DNA of 64,000 nt from CAVPTL01 sp963727235 (lineage in GTDB: Bacteria > Actinomycetota > Thermoleophilia > Gaiellales > JAICJC01): positions 62,001 through 126,000 of the forward strand of contig CAVSFZ010000008.1 in assembly GCA_963727235.1 (NCBI GenBank), written 5' to 3'. The notes under the pieces are model-generated. The model was not told where the DNA came from. It searched no databases and saw only the letters and a program-made list of their open reading frames with translations. Of the stretch, positions 9,223 to 18,041 are shown one piece after another (the first letter of the stretch is position 1; every line of letters begins with the position of its first letter). Position numbers and translations under genes: made by a program.

Positions 9223-9413
9223 CAGATATCACCGACTTCGATCTCGTGCCCCGCCGGCGCGGCGGCCGGGGCGGGCACGGCCACGGCCTGCGCCGGGGCG
9301 GTCTGAACGTGCGCCTGGCGCGAGGCCAGCTCAGCGGCTGTGACCCCGCCGGCCATCGTCACGGTGGCAAGTACCGCTGCAAGAGTCAGGATATGAGATT
9401 TCTGCATGGACAT
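9222..9413 (-). CDS. 63-residue exported peptide, first gene of the ApbE operon
   Basis: AAGGAGA lies nine bases before ATG 9413. Residues 1-26 look like a cleavable signal peptide (LTLAAVLATVTMAGGVTAAE). The remaining ~37 residues are Ala/Pro/Val-rich (TAPAQAVAVPAPAAAPAG) and end EIEVGDI. The stop overlaps the next start. No family recognised. Confidence 0.6.
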   Translation of the reverse strand: MSMQKSHILTLAAVLATVTMAGGVTAAELASRQAHVQTAPAQAVAVPAPAAAPAGHEIEVGDI

Positions 9414-9553
9414 CTCGTTGGTCTCCTTGGATTTGCCAGCTACGAAATCACTGTAGGAGGCGTGATCAAGACGGCCGCGAGCGGTGGTCGAGCGTTGATC
9501 CTGGGTTTGGTAAGGATTCGGAAAGGGGCGGAGCCGGGGGCTATTGTCAGCTC

Positions 9554-10234
9554 ATGACGGAGGCTGCCCAGACAGTGCTGGTGGTTGAAGATGACGCCGC
9601 GATCGCCCGCATGGTCGAAGTCGAGTTGATCGAGGCCGGCTACCGCGTCGAGCTGGCGGCAACCGGCGGGGACGGCCTCGCGGCCCTCGAGCGCAATCAG
9701 CCCGACCTGATGATCCTCGACGTGAGGCTGCCGGACATCGACGGCCTCGCCGTCTGCCGCTCGGCGAGGCGCTCCGGGCACCGCATGCCGATCTTGATGC
9801 TCACAGCGCTCGATCGCATCGGCGATCGCGTGATCGGACTCGACGCCGGTGCCGACGATTACCTCGCCAAACCGTTTGCGATAGAAGAGCTGCTCGCCCG
9901 GCTGCGAGCTCTCACCCGCCGCATCGCCGACCCTGGGCATACGCTCGAGGTCGGGCCACTGCTCTTAGATCTCCACACTCGCGAGGTCACGGTGGTCGGG
10001 GTGCCGGTCGATCTCACCGCCCGTGAGTTCGAACTGTTGGCGTTCCTCATGCACGCGCCTGGGCGGGTATTCACCCGCGAGCAGATCTACGAGGGGGTGT
10101 GGGGGTACTCGTATCTCGGCGACTCGAAGGTGATCGACTTCTTCGTGTCGTCCCTTCGCAGGAAGCTCGCCGTGGGCACCGATGACCCACTCATCCGAAC
10201 AGTCCGCGGCGTCGGCTACACCGTCAAACCATGA
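9554..10234 (+). CDS. OmpR/PhoB-family response regulator
   Basis: 226 residues. Receiver domain at ~6-115 with acidic pair EDD, phosphoacceptor Asp56 (LMILDVRLPDIDG), TALD switch and LAKPF lysine. Winged helix at ~130-225, including LTAREFELLAFLMHAPGRVF and the recognition-helix area YLGDSKVIDFFVSSLRRKL, ending in TVRGVGYTVKP. Its stop overlaps the kinase start (ATGA). It is divergent from the ApbE operon at 9413, and only 140 bases separate the two start codons, so this operon is a plausible target. Confidence 0.95.
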   Translation: MTEAAQTVLVVEDDAAIARMVEVELIEAGYRVELAATGGDGLAALERNQPDLMILDVRLPDIDGLAVCRSARRSGHRMPILMLTALDRIGDRVIGLDAGADDYLAKPFAIEELLARLRALTRRIADPGHTLEVGPLLLDLHTREVTVVGVPVDLTAREFELLAFLMHAPGRVFTREQIYEGVWGYSYLGDSKVIDFFVSSLRRKLAVGTDDPLIRTVRGVGYTVKP

Positions 10235-11514
10235 GCTTCCGGGCTCGGCTGTCGATCCTATTTGTGACGACGATGACCGCGCTGGTCGTGGCGACCTCAA
10301 TCGCCACCTACCTGATCGTGCGGTCGAATCTCAACCAGAACGCGCGAGCCGGCGCACTGGCGCTCGCGAAGAGCGCAGCCTCGATCGAGGACGTCAACGA
10401 GGTGTCGCTCGACCGCATAGCCGGGCCCGGCGTAAAGATCTGGCTCACCAACAGCTCCGGCGCGGTGATCGGACGGAGCTACACCGCCGATGGGGGTGAC
10501 TCCTCACTCAACGACGTCGAAAAGACGGTTTCCGGCGCTCCCAGCGAGTCGACCTCGGCACGGTGGCCGCGGCGGGGCGGGGGATACGCGGTCGTGTTGC
10601 TGGCAAACAGCGCGATCGACTCGAGCCTCTCCACGTTGTTCTCCACCCTCATCGTGGTGGGCCTTGCCGTGATTGCGGCGTCCGCGGTGCTCGGGGTGCT
10701 GCTCGCGCGCCGGGCGCTGCAACCCGTTGAGCGCATGCGGCGGCAGGCCGACGCGATTCCGGGAGACGAACTCGATCGCAGGCTGACCGAAGGCCGCCCC
10801 GACGAGCTGGGCCGACTCGCCGCAGCGTTCAACCGCTTGCTCGCGCGTGTCGAGCGCAGCACCGACGAGCAGCGCCGCTTTGTCGCCGACGCTTCGCACG
10901 AACTGCGCACACCGGTGACCGCGCTCCATGGCCACGCGCGGATCGTCGCGCGCGCCGCGCAACGCGGGGATCTCGACCAGGTGCACGAGTCGGCCGCCAT
11001 CGTCGCGACGGAAAGCGAGCGCCTGACCCGGACGCTCGCCGAGCTGCTCTCGCTGGCCGATGCCGAGCATGCCGCTCCCGTTTCGGAGCCTGTGCGGCTT
11101 GACCAGGTCGTGGCTGAAGCCTGCGACGAGATGCGCGCGGTGCACGACGGCCGGCGAATCGAGACTCGGCTTGCGAACGTGACAGTCACGGGCGACGCCG
11201 GGCGGCTCGGGGAGTTGGCCCGGATCTTGATCGATAACGCCCTCAAGTACAGCCCGACCGACCAACCGGTGACAGTTACCGTCGAGTCTGGTGCCGGCCG
11301 CCCGACACTGTCGGTGCGTGACCGGGGCCAGGGCCTCTCGCAGGAGGATCGCGACCGAGCGCTGGATCGCTTCTACCGGGGCGCGGCGTCGCGCGGAATC
11401 GAGGGGAGCGGCCTCGGCCTCGCGATTGCACACGCGATCGCGGTCCGCCATGGTGCAACCTTGCGCCTCGACGCTCACGCCGACGGTGGCACCGTCGCGC
11501 TCGTCGAGTTCTAA
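10231..11514 (+). CDS. sensor histidine kinase partner of the OmpR-type regulator
   Basis: 427 residues. Helix at ~8-30, an extracytoplasmic loop of ~100 residues, a second helix (STLIVVGLAVIAASAVLGVLL), HAMP, then HisKA with His223 in VADASHELRTPVTAL. The ATPase domain shows ILIDNALKYSP (N box), VRDRGQGLSQ (G1) and GSGLGLAIAHAIA (G2). The sensory loop has no recognisable domain. The kinase is membrane-bound and should phosphorylate the adjacent regulator. Confidence 0.95.
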   Translation: MSFRARLSILFVTTMTALVVATSIATYLIVRSNLNQNARAGALALAKSAASIEDVNEVSLDRIAGPGVKIWLTNSSGAVIGRSYTADGGDSSLNDVEKTVSGAPSESTSARWPRRGGGYAVVLLANSAIDSSLSTLFSTLIVVGLAVIAASAVLGVLLARRALQPVERMRRQADAIPGDELDRRLTEGRPDELGRLAAAFNRLLARVERSTDEQRRFVADASHELRTPVTALHGHARIVARAAQRGDLDQVHESAAIVATESERLTRTLAELLSLADAEHAAPVSEPVRLDQVVAEACDEMRAVHDGRRIETRLANVTVTGDAGRLGELARILIDNALKYSPTDQPVTVTVESGAGRPTLSVRDRGQGLSQEDRDRALDRFYRGAASRGIEGSGLGLAIAHAIAVRHGATLRLDAHADGGTVALVEF

Positions 11515-12650
11515 TGGGACGTGATCGGAAGCGGCCGGCTGAATCGGTCGAGAACGTTGCCGGTCTGATCGATATAGGCGTACGCAGCCCGTGCTTCGGA
11601 GATCGTGACGCGAAGGAACCCGTAGTTTTCGATGCTGATGGCCGCATCCGGGCTGGGCCTGGTGAACTGGGCACCGCCGGGGCCTTGGCCGCTGGTGCCA
11701 ACGGTGAACTCGTCGACCCCGCCGACAACCCGCCGCTCGTAGCGGTGGAGGTGTCCACTGAGGATCGCAACCACGCCTGCGTGGCGTATCACAGGAAGGA
11801 TCGGGTTCCCCGGCTGGATCGGTTTGTGCACGAGGACGAATCGCGCCTGGTAGCCGGGCAGTGCCAGGGCGCGCCGCGCAAACGACACCGCGGTTCGGTC
11901 GGCCTCGACGCCGAGAGCGACGATCTGGATCGGCCCGTAGGCGGTGACGTACCGACCTGCCGTTCCGGGTAGGTGCAGCGCGCGTGTGGTGTACGCGCCG
12001 TTTTGGAAGAACACGTCGTGTTCGCCTTCGGTGGCCCACAGCCGCGATTCGGCCAGCACGTCGTGGAGCGGCCGGAAGATGTTTCGGTCGAGCAGGATCG
12101 GAAGCGCTGCCAGGTAGCTGTTGTCTCCAGCCGACAGCACGATCGCCGGATCTTGGGCCGCCACCGTCCGCATCACGGCCCACTCGTGTGCGTTGCCCGA
12201 GCCGTAGTCGCCGATGACAGCCATGGTTACGGGGTGCGCGAGGCTGGCGGGGGCGGTCTGAAACGATCCCGAAGCTTGCCCGATCCCACCCACCGACGCC
12301 GTCCACGCATATCGAGTACCCGGTCGCAGCCCGGTGAAGACTCCGGCTTGGGCGACAGAGACCGTTCCGGTGGGTGATACCGCACGCACGACTACCCTGT
12401 GGCCACCGGGCAATGACCACGAGAGCCCGGCCGTTCGCTCGCCGAGTCGCGTGACGAATGGGCCGCGGTCAAACGGGTTCCCCGCCGGTTCCAGGAGATA
12501 GAGGTACCAGTACCCGAATACCACCACCACCGCTGCCACCAGCACCAAGCAGAGCACCGTCAGTCCGATCACCCAGCGCCGCAGCCGCCGCTCCCGTCGA
12601 GTCCGCGTCGGCTTCACCGGTGGCTCCGATGGCCGCTCGTCGGTCAGCAC
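11511..12650 (-). CDS. membrane-anchored metallophosphoesterase, purple-acid-phosphatase-like
   Basis: 379 residues. A basic N-terminus (RTRRERRLRR) precedes one membrane helix, then a fibronectin-like domain (FVTRLGERTAGLSW...GLRPGTRYAW) and a calcineurin-like domain. Metal motifs are VIGDYGSGN, SAGDNSY, EGEHD, VLVHKPI and LSGHLHRYER. The third motif is normally GNH(D/E), so the metal-bridging Asn is Glu. GTG 12650 overlaps the stop of the upstream membrane-protein gene. The stop lies at 11511-11513, just overlapping the histidine kinase end on the other strand. It should act outside the membrane on phosphoesters; the substrate is unknown. Confidence 0.85.
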   Translation of the reverse strand: MLTDERPSEPPVKPTRTRRERRLRRWVIGLTVLCLVLVAAVVVVFGYWYLYLLEPAGNPFDRGPFVTRLGERTAGLSWSLPGGHRVVVRAVSPTGTVSVAQAGVFTGLRPGTRYAWTASVGGIGQASGSFQTAPASLAHPVTMAVIGDYGSGNAHEWAVMRTVAAQDPAIVLSAGDNSYLAALPILLDRNIFRPLHDVLAESRLWATEGEHDVFFQNGAYTTRALHLPGTAGRYVTAYGPIQIVALGVEADRTAVSFARRALALPGYQARFVLVHKPIQPGNPILPVIRHAGVVAILSGHLHRYERRVVGGVDEFTVGTSGQGPGGAQFTRPSPDAAISIENYGFLRVTISEARAAYAYIDQTGNVLDRFSRPLPITSH

Positions 12651-14329
12651 GAGCTGCCGGGCCCCAGCAGCGCATCCCCGAGTGAGTCCGGGGACGGGTC
12701 GATGTGGAGCGTGACCTGTCCGGCGACGGAGGTGCGAATGGCGGTCATCCCATCGGCGGTGGCGCTCACGCAGGCGCCGGCGCGCGCTCGCCAGTACGGG
12801 CTGTAGTGCACCCGCAGCGTGTACACGCCGGCGTGTGAGAGCCACATCCTCACCGCAGCGGGAGTGATCCCCAACACGCGCGCGTGATCGCCCACCGACG
12901 GTGTCAGTATCGCTACTGGATGGGGAAGCTGGTAGACCGTCCAGTTGCGTGTGTGCCAGAGCTTGGTGAGTCCCGAGCGCCCCGATCTGAGCAGCCTGGC
13001 TTCGGCCGCGGCGCTGTAATCCAGCCGCGTGCGGGGCAGGAAGACGTACCGGACACCCAGCCTGCGCAGCCAAGCGCGGTACGCACGGCCTGTGAGTTCG
13101 TCCCCACGATAGAGAACCTGGTTTTGGGGATAGTCGTTCTGCCGGTACCACCCCCGTGCCAGCGGGATGCCGCGGGCGGCAAGGTAGTACGCCTCCCAGT
13201 GGCCCCAGGTTGCCACAACCTCGACCCGATACGCCTGCGAGGGATGTTGATCGAGGAACCCGATCACAGGGCGCCAGTAGCCGGCCGCGGCGGCCGGGTC
13301 GTGTGCCTCAGCGTACGCGTCAATGGCCACGGGGGCCATCTGGGCGCTGAGTGCGGCCACGAGGATCGCAGCGACGACCACTCGATGGCGTGGGTGGTCT
13401 CCCACTCGCGAAGCCATCCAGAGAATCGGCATCCCCGCTATCGAGAACACGCGGGCTGCGTTGGATCCGATCGGCGTGGAGACGGCGAATGCGAGCACGT
13501 TTGCCACGAGATACACCACGAAGAACGCAGGCAGTGGGCTTTGCTTCCCGCGGAGGCCGCACAGGTACAGACCGGCCCCGGAGAACACCGCGATCACGAC
13601 CAGGTCGGTGCCGCCGTAGGCGTAATAGCCCTGTGAGGCGAACAGCCGCGACCAGGCGGCCGCGAGCCCGACCAGGAGCCCCAGAAACACTGCTTGCGCC
13701 CAGTTTGCCGCAAGCACGTCGAGGGGACGATGGTGCTCGACCACCACGGCCAGCAGGCACAGCACGAGCACGAAGAAGGCGAGCGGTGAGAAGCACGCGG
13801 TGGCAACCGCGGCGAGGGCGAAGCCGAGGCGAGATCGCCTCTGCGCCGCGACCAGCGTGAGCGCGGCGAACGCCGACCCGGCCAGGAACGGATACATCCC
13901 GGACACCATCATCGCCGTCGGCCCCGTGACGGCAAACGCTATCGCCGGCGCGCGCCCGGCGCGCCCGAAGCGACGCTCGGCCATGCTTGCGAAGGCGCCC
14001 CCCAACACCGCGCACGCCAAGACGGACACCCAGAAGATCCCCACCATCGATGCTGCGGCGTAGTACAGCAGGCTGTAGGTGACGAACTGGTAGTCGCCCG
14101 CGTACCAGTAGTTGTTCCAGATCGTGAACCCGAAATGTGTGAACGCCCAGGTTTGAAACAGATGCGCAGGTGCATCGACACCGGGCGGCGCCAAGAGCAA
14201 GATTGCGACCCCCACCAGCAGACCGATCGCGGCGCAGGTCACCACGCCGCCCGCCGCGCCCGAGGCGTGAATGCCAGCACGAATACGCCGGTTCACCGCG
14301 TTAGCTGCCGAACCGGTGCTCGGGCACAT
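12644..14329 (-). CDS. large polytopic membrane protein, possibly GT-C-like
   Basis: 561 residues with about ten hydrophobic helices in the first 360, then a soluble C-terminal domain. After helix 1 the extracellular loop reads DAPAHLFQTWAFTHFGF and NNYWYAGDYQFVTYSLLYY. This asparagine/aspartate-plus-aromatic pattern resembles 6-pyruvoyl-tetrahydropterin-synthase-related and GT-C glycosyltransferase-like membrane proteins. The C-terminal region (TWGHWEAYYLAARGIPLARG and a beta-rich end) would face outside. Start ATG 14329 is one of several options. It overlaps the metallophosphoesterase gene, so the pair probably work together on cell-surface material; this is inference. Confidence 0.6.
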   Translation of the reverse strand: MCPSTGSAANAVNRRIRAGIHASGAAGGVVTCAAIGLLVGVAILLLAPPGVDAPAHLFQTWAFTHFGFTIWNNYWYAGDYQFVTYSLLYYAAASMVGIFWVSVLACAVLGGAFASMAERRFGRAGRAPAIAFAVTGPTAMMVSGMYPFLAGSAFAALTLVAAQRRSRLGFALAAVATACFSPLAFFVLVLCLLAVVVEHHRPLDVLAANWAQAVFLGLLVGLAAAWSRLFASQGYYAYGGTDLVVIAVFSGAGLYLCGLRGKQSPLPAFFVVYLVANVLAFAVSTPIGSNAARVFSIAGMPILWMASRVGDHPRHRVVVAAILVAALSAQMAPVAIDAYAEAHDPAAAAGYWRPVIGFLDQHPSQAYRVEVVATWGHWEAYYLAARGIPLARGWYRQNDYPQNQVLYRGDELTGRAYRAWLRRLGVRYVFLPRTRLDYSAAAEARLLRSGRSGLTKLWHTRNWTVYQLPHPVAILTPSVGDHARVLGITPAAVRMWLSHAGVYTLRVHYSPYWRARAGACVSATADGMTAIRTSVAGQVTLHIDPSPDSLGDALLGPGSSC

Positions 14330-14442
14330 CCACCACCGTCGAACTCGAGGGTCAATGACAGCACTCTCGCGGCTCCATGTGAGCACTCGTTAACGTTGCC
14401 CGAATCAATCGCGGACAAATCGACGGTGGTTAAGGTGGGGTG

Positions 14443-14706
14443 ATGAAGCATGCCGGCGTCAGCTCTCGAATCACCGGAGCCAAGCGAAGGATGCGAATCG
14501 CCGAAGCCGGGGTGGTCATCATCGGCGTGTCGGTGTTCGCAGCCGGAATCGGCCTGGTGAGGGCGCATGCGGCAGGACACTCACGGCACCCCCGGGCGCT
14601 TGCGGCTCCCCCGCAGTTCGTGCGAGTGGTGCGCCAAGATGCGCTGCAGGGCGGCCTGATCGCCCCAGCCCAGGCACCGCCGAGCGCGGCCACCAGCCCG
14701 TCATGA
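14443..14706 (+). CDS. small membrane-anchored protein, first gene of the second ApbE operon
   Basis: 87 residues. The upstream sequence TAAGGTGGGG provides a ribosome site for ATG 14443. After a basic N-terminus (RITGAKRRMR) comes one helix (IAEAGVVIIGVSVFAAGIGL) and a Pro/Ala/Gln-rich tail. The stop overlaps the next gene (ATGA). It occupies the same operon position as the small exported proteins at 8.9-9.4 kb, without clear sequence similarity. Confidence 0.6.
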   Translation: MKHAGVSSRITGAKRRMRIAEAGVVIIGVSVFAAGIGLVRAHAAGHSRHPRALAAPPQFVRVVRQDALQGGLIAPAQAPPSAATSPS

Positions 14707-15554
14707 CATTGGAGCAGTTCTCGTCCATGGGCTGCACCGTGGTGGTCGCAGGGGCCACGCAGCCGGAACTCGATGCGGTACGCCGCCTCTTCGAAGACCG
14801 TGACCAAACGTTCTCGCGGTTTCGCCGCGAAAGCGAGCTGAGCCGCGTGAACGCGCGCAGCGGTCGAGTCGTGTCGATCTCGCCGATCTTCGCCCGCATG
14901 CTGGAGCGCGCCTTCCGCGCGGCGGCGCAGACCGACGGCCTGGTCGATCCCACGCTCGGGCGCGCATTGGAAGCCGCAGGCTATGACCGCGACTTCGCGC
15001 AGCTTGCACCAGTGGCGTCGCCGGCGGCCGCGGGGCCGCGGGGAACACTCGGGTCGGTGCGCTTGGGCGATGGGTTTCTGTGGGTGCCCGACGGCGTTCA
15101 GCTCGATTTGAACGGAGTGGTCAAAGCGAGCACGGTGGACGACGCGCTGTCGTTGATACGGGGAGAGGGTTTCGTCTGCGCAGGGGGTGACCTGGCGGCC
15201 CGCGGCGAGGTTGATGTGGCAGTTCCCGGCGGCGCTGCCGTGCGGCTCACGGCGGGGGCGCTGGCCACCAGCGGCTCTGTGCGGCGTCGCTGGCTGCGGG
15301 CGGGAGTCGTTCAGCACCACCTGATCGATCCCCGGACCGGGCGACCGGCCGACTCTCTGTGGGAGCAGGTGACCGTCGCGGGTGCAACGTGTCTTGATGC
15401 CGATATCGCCGCCAAAGCCAGCTTCTTGCTCTCTGACGAGGGGCCGGAGTGGCTCGATCGGCTCTCGATCCCAGGTCGGTTTGTCGCAGCCGACCAGACC
15501 GTGACGATCAACGAGGCATGGCGGTTGAGCCTCGACGAGGCGATATGCATCTGA
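14703..15554 (+). CDS. ApbE-family protein (2) with degenerate DLGG motif
   Basis: 283 residues. ApbE landmarks are SSMGCTVVVAG, RFRRESELSRVNA, LVDPTLGRALEAAGYD, VCAGGDLAA, ALATSGSVRRRW, QHHLIDPRTG and DADIAAKASFLL. Where ApbE enzymes have DLGGIxKG this protein reads LDLNGVVKAST, losing the glycines, so activity is uncertain. It lacks a signal peptide. Coupled by ATGA to the small protein before it and by a 10-base overlap to the ferric-reductase-like gene after it. Confidence 0.85.
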   Translation: MTLEQFSSMGCTVVVAGATQPELDAVRRLFEDRDQTFSRFRRESELSRVNARSGRVVSISPIFARMLERAFRAAAQTDGLVDPTLGRALEAAGYDRDFAQLAPVASPAAAGPRGTLGSVRLGDGFLWVPDGVQLDLNGVVKASTVDDALSLIRGEGFVCAGGDLAARGEVDVAVPGGAAVRLTAGALATSGSVRRRWLRAGVVQHHLIDPRTGRPADSLWEQVTVAGATCLDADIAAKASFLLSDEGPEWLDRLSIPGRFVAADQTVTINEAWRLSLDEAICI

Positions 15555-16531
15555 CCTCCAACCCGATCGACTGGTATGCCGCGCGGTCGGCCGGCATCGC
15601 GGCGTATGTCGTGCTGACGATTGTGGTGTGCCTCGGACTGACGCTCGCGGCCAAGGCTCCTGGAAGACGGTGGCCGCGATGGCCCGCGTTTGCGGTCGAA
15701 GACGTGCACCGCGTCGGTGGGTTGCTGGTTGGCACGTTCATCGCCATCCACATCGTCGCAATCGCAGTCGACTCGTTCCTGCCGTTCTCGCCGCTGCAGC
15801 TGATCGTGCCGCTCACCGCCGCCTATCGACCGATCTGGACGGGGCTGGGAATCGCCGCCGCCGAGCTGCTGCTCGCACTCGCGGTGACGAATCACTACCG
15901 CCGCCGCCTGAGCCACGCCGTCTGGCGGCGCGCGCACTACGCCAACTTCGCGGTGTGGACAGCGGCAACGTTACACGGCATGGGCAGCGGCACCGACCGA
16001 AACGCACCCGCGATGATCGCGCTCTACACCGTCGCATCCGCCACGGTGCTCGCGCTGACAACGTGGCGGATCGCTCAACGCCGCCCGGGTGTTGCCGGCT
16101 CCGGCCTCAAGATCGCCGCGGCCGGAGCGGTTGGTGCGATCTTGGTGTTCGCTCTGATGGGTGGCCCGCTGGCCCCACATAACCGCCCGTTCAACGCGGG
16201 GACGTTCAACGACGTACTCACCGGCACCATCCTGCAACGGTCGGGCGCCACCCGAGCGATCGTTTCGATGACCGGCAACGGCACCGGCCGCCAGAACGTG
16301 TTGGTCCGCGCCGACCTGCTCGTGGGCACCGACAGCCTCGAGGCGACCAGCTTCCAGCTTGAGTTTCTCCCTAACGGAACAGTCTGCCGGGGGTCGGTCA
16401 CCAATGTGCAGTCGTTCGGGTTCGATGGAGTGTGCCGCCTGCCTGACCACACGCGGCGCACTGTCCACGCCCGCTGGCAGCTGTCCTCCGATGCGCGGCT
16501 TCGGGGCACGCTGACGGCCAACGACGCCTGA
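15545..16531 (+). CDS. ferric-reductase-like membrane protein (2) with extracytoplasmic C-terminal domain
   Basis: 328 residues. Residues ~1-190 form six helices with haem-ligand histidine pairs in VHRVGGLLVGTFIAIH and AHYANFAVWTAATLH, matching copy (1). A seventh helix (LKIAAAGAVGAILVFALMGG) leads to about 115 extra residues, rich in beta-type sequence with two Cys (TVCRGS, GVCRLP) that could form a disulfide. Start ATG 15545 overlaps the ApbE end. Compared with copy (1) there is no PAP2 gene. Role: transmembrane electron transfer linked to ApbE chemistry (inference). Confidence 0.72.
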   Translation: MHLTSNPIDWYAARSAGIAAYVVLTIVVCLGLTLAAKAPGRRWPRWPAFAVEDVHRVGGLLVGTFIAIHIVAIAVDSFLPFSPLQLIVPLTAAYRPIWTGLGIAAAELLLALAVTNHYRRRLSHAVWRRAHYANFAVWTAATLHGMGSGTDRNAPAMIALYTVASATVLALTTWRIAQRRPGVAGSGLKIAAAGAVGAILVFALMGGPLAPHNRPFNAGTFNDVLTGTILQRSGATRAIVSMTGNGTGRQNVLVRADLLVGTDSLEATSFQLEFLPNGTVCRGSVTNVQSFGFDGVCRLPDHTRRTVHARWQLSSDARLRGTLTANDA

Positions 16532-16556
16532 ACCGATTGCGTGCAACTACTACGTT

Positions 16557-16584
16557 TTGCGTATTACGTGAAACAGAGTAATAT
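16557..16584 (+). promoter_or_regulatory. sigma-70-type promoter of the PadR gene, leaderless
   Basis: TTGCGT (16557-16562) and TAATAT (16579-16584) are separated by 16 bases. The expected start of transcription, 6-7 bases after the -10 box, falls on the GTG at 16591, and there is no ribosome site, so the mRNA is probably leaderless. The ACGT repeats between the boxes (TACGT at 16551, TTACGTGA at 16564) could be an operator for PadR itself. Confidence 0.55.
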
Positions 16585-16590
16585 AGACGG

Positions 16591-16914
16591 GTGGGCAAGA
16601 GCCGAAACGATCCGTCGACACTGATCCTCACCAGCCTCGCCTCAGGGCCAAAGCACGGCTATGCGTTGCAACAGGACATCGCCGGGTTCACTGGAACGGT
16701 GCTCGGGCCCGGCACGCTGTACGGCGCGATTGGCCGGCTGGAGCAGCGGGGTCTGATCGAACCGGTTGGGGCGAGCGGCCGCAAACAGCCCTATCAGCTG
16801 ACGGCGGCTGGAGCCGAGGTGCTCCGGGCAACCCTGGGCGAGTTGCGAGCGATTGTCGAGGCGGGTAGCGCGCGGCTCGCTGGGCCACCCAGTATCGCGG
16901 AGAACCCGGCATGA
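16591..16914 (+). CDS. PadR-family transcriptional regulator
   Basis: 107 residues with the PadR winged helix: LILTSLASGPKHGYALQQDI, GPGTLYGAIGRLEQRGLI and a beta wing (GRKQPYQLTAAGAEVL). Family members usually repress a neighbouring gene. The stop overlaps the start of the membrane-protein gene at 16911 (ATGA), the common actinobacterial PadR + membrane-protein arrangement. Confidence 0.92.
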   Translation: MGKSRNDPSTLILTSLASGPKHGYALQQDIAGFTGTVLGPGTLYGAIGRLEQRGLIEPVGASGRKQPYQLTAAGAEVLRATLGELRAIVEAGSARLAGPPSIAENPA

Positions 16915-17753
16915 GCGGCCGCCGCACCCGGCTGGCGGTCAGCCTTTACCCTGCTGAGTGGCGAGCCCGGTACGGCGAGGAGCTGGAATCGCTGATCGAG
17001 GAGTCGGGCGGTGGCGAGGTCTCTTGGCGCCTGTGGCTCGACGTGGCCTGGGCGGGAGTCTGCGAACGGTTGCACGCCACGTTCACGGATGTCGGGGGTG
17101 GGTCAGCGGGCGGGCGGTCGCGAGGCGGTGCATTGATGGTGCTGAGCGCGTGGATGTTGATCACCGTGGCAGGTCTGGTGGTCCAGAAGACCTCGGAGCA
17201 GTGGCAGGCCGCGACCGGTGGAAGCACGGCGTTCGACCTGGTGAAAGTCGCTGCTGCGATCGGATCGGCCCTGGTGCTGGCCGGCATCGCAGCGGCCGTC
17301 CCGGCTTTGGTGCGCTACGTGGGAGCCGGCGGCTGGCAGGCAATCCGCGGGCCGATCCGTCGGGCCGGCGCCGTGACCGCTGCGACCGCAGGTGTGACCG
17401 CCGGACTCGTGATCTGGGCCGGCCGGCTCAGTGCGGCGGAGCGAAACGGCGGCGACGCTGCCTACTCGCTTGCATTCCTCGCTTGGGCCGTGCTGGTCGT
17501 GACCTGCCTGGTGCTGTGGACAGAGGCGGCGATCGCCACCGGGCGACGGCTGGAACTCTCTCCGAGGGTGGTCAGCCTGCACGCGTGGCTGGCGGCGGGG
17601 GTGGCTGCCAGCATGCTGGTGATAACCGCCGCAACGCTTGTGTGGTGGGCACAGACCGAGGTTGCCACGGCGTGGGTGATGACCGCGTGCGCAGCGGCGA
17701 TGACGCTCGCCACGGCACTGGCGAGCGTAGGAGCGCTGCGCGCAGTGAGATAG
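16911..17753 (+). CDS. membrane protein co-encoded with PadR
   Basis: 280 residues. The N-terminal soluble segment LYPAEWRARYGEELESLIEE is a motif often found at the start of membrane proteins downstream of PadR regulators. Six or so helices follow (LMVLSAWMLITVAGLVV; VAAAIGSALVLAGIAAAVPA; LAFLAWAVLVVTCLVLW; AAGVAASMLVITAATLVWW; a last Ala-rich helix). No catalytic motif is visible. Probably the regulator's target or signal partner. Confidence 0.75.
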   Translation: MSGRRTRLAVSLYPAEWRARYGEELESLIEESGGGEVSWRLWLDVAWAGVCERLHATFTDVGGGSAGGRSRGGALMVLSAWMLITVAGLVVQKTSEQWQAATGGSTAFDLVKVAAAIGSALVLAGIAAAVPALVRYVGAGGWQAIRGPIRRAGAVTAATAGVTAGLVIWAGRLSAAERNGGDAAYSLAFLAWAVLVVTCLVLWTEAAIATGRRLELSPRVVSLHAWLAAGVAASMLVITAATLVWWAQTEVATAWVMTACAAAMTLATALASVGALRAVR

Positions 17754-18041
17754 CTTCAGTTCGCGTCTCGCCCCCGGGCACTCAGCGAGACCGGACGCGC
17801 TCGAGCTGGCCGTGTGGCCGCCAGGCGTGATACCCGCTCACAGACACGCCCGGCAAGCGACACAGCATCACGATCGGATCGGAGGCCTTCTCCACGTCGA
17901 TGAAGCGAAACACGGTCACAGGTCAGGTGCAAGCGGTAACGGCCCTGACCCGGTGCTGAGGCTGCTGCGTCGTAGAATGTCTCGGCCATTGCCGCCATCG
18001 CGGCTGGTGCGCGCTATCCGACTATGGGAGGAGGGGCGAAA

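Noticed and set aside
16230..16260. Flavinylation motif (RSGATRA) in ferric-reductase-like protein 2
   Set aside because: SGAT is there but the required Asp three residues before is missing; too weak to claim as an ApbE target.
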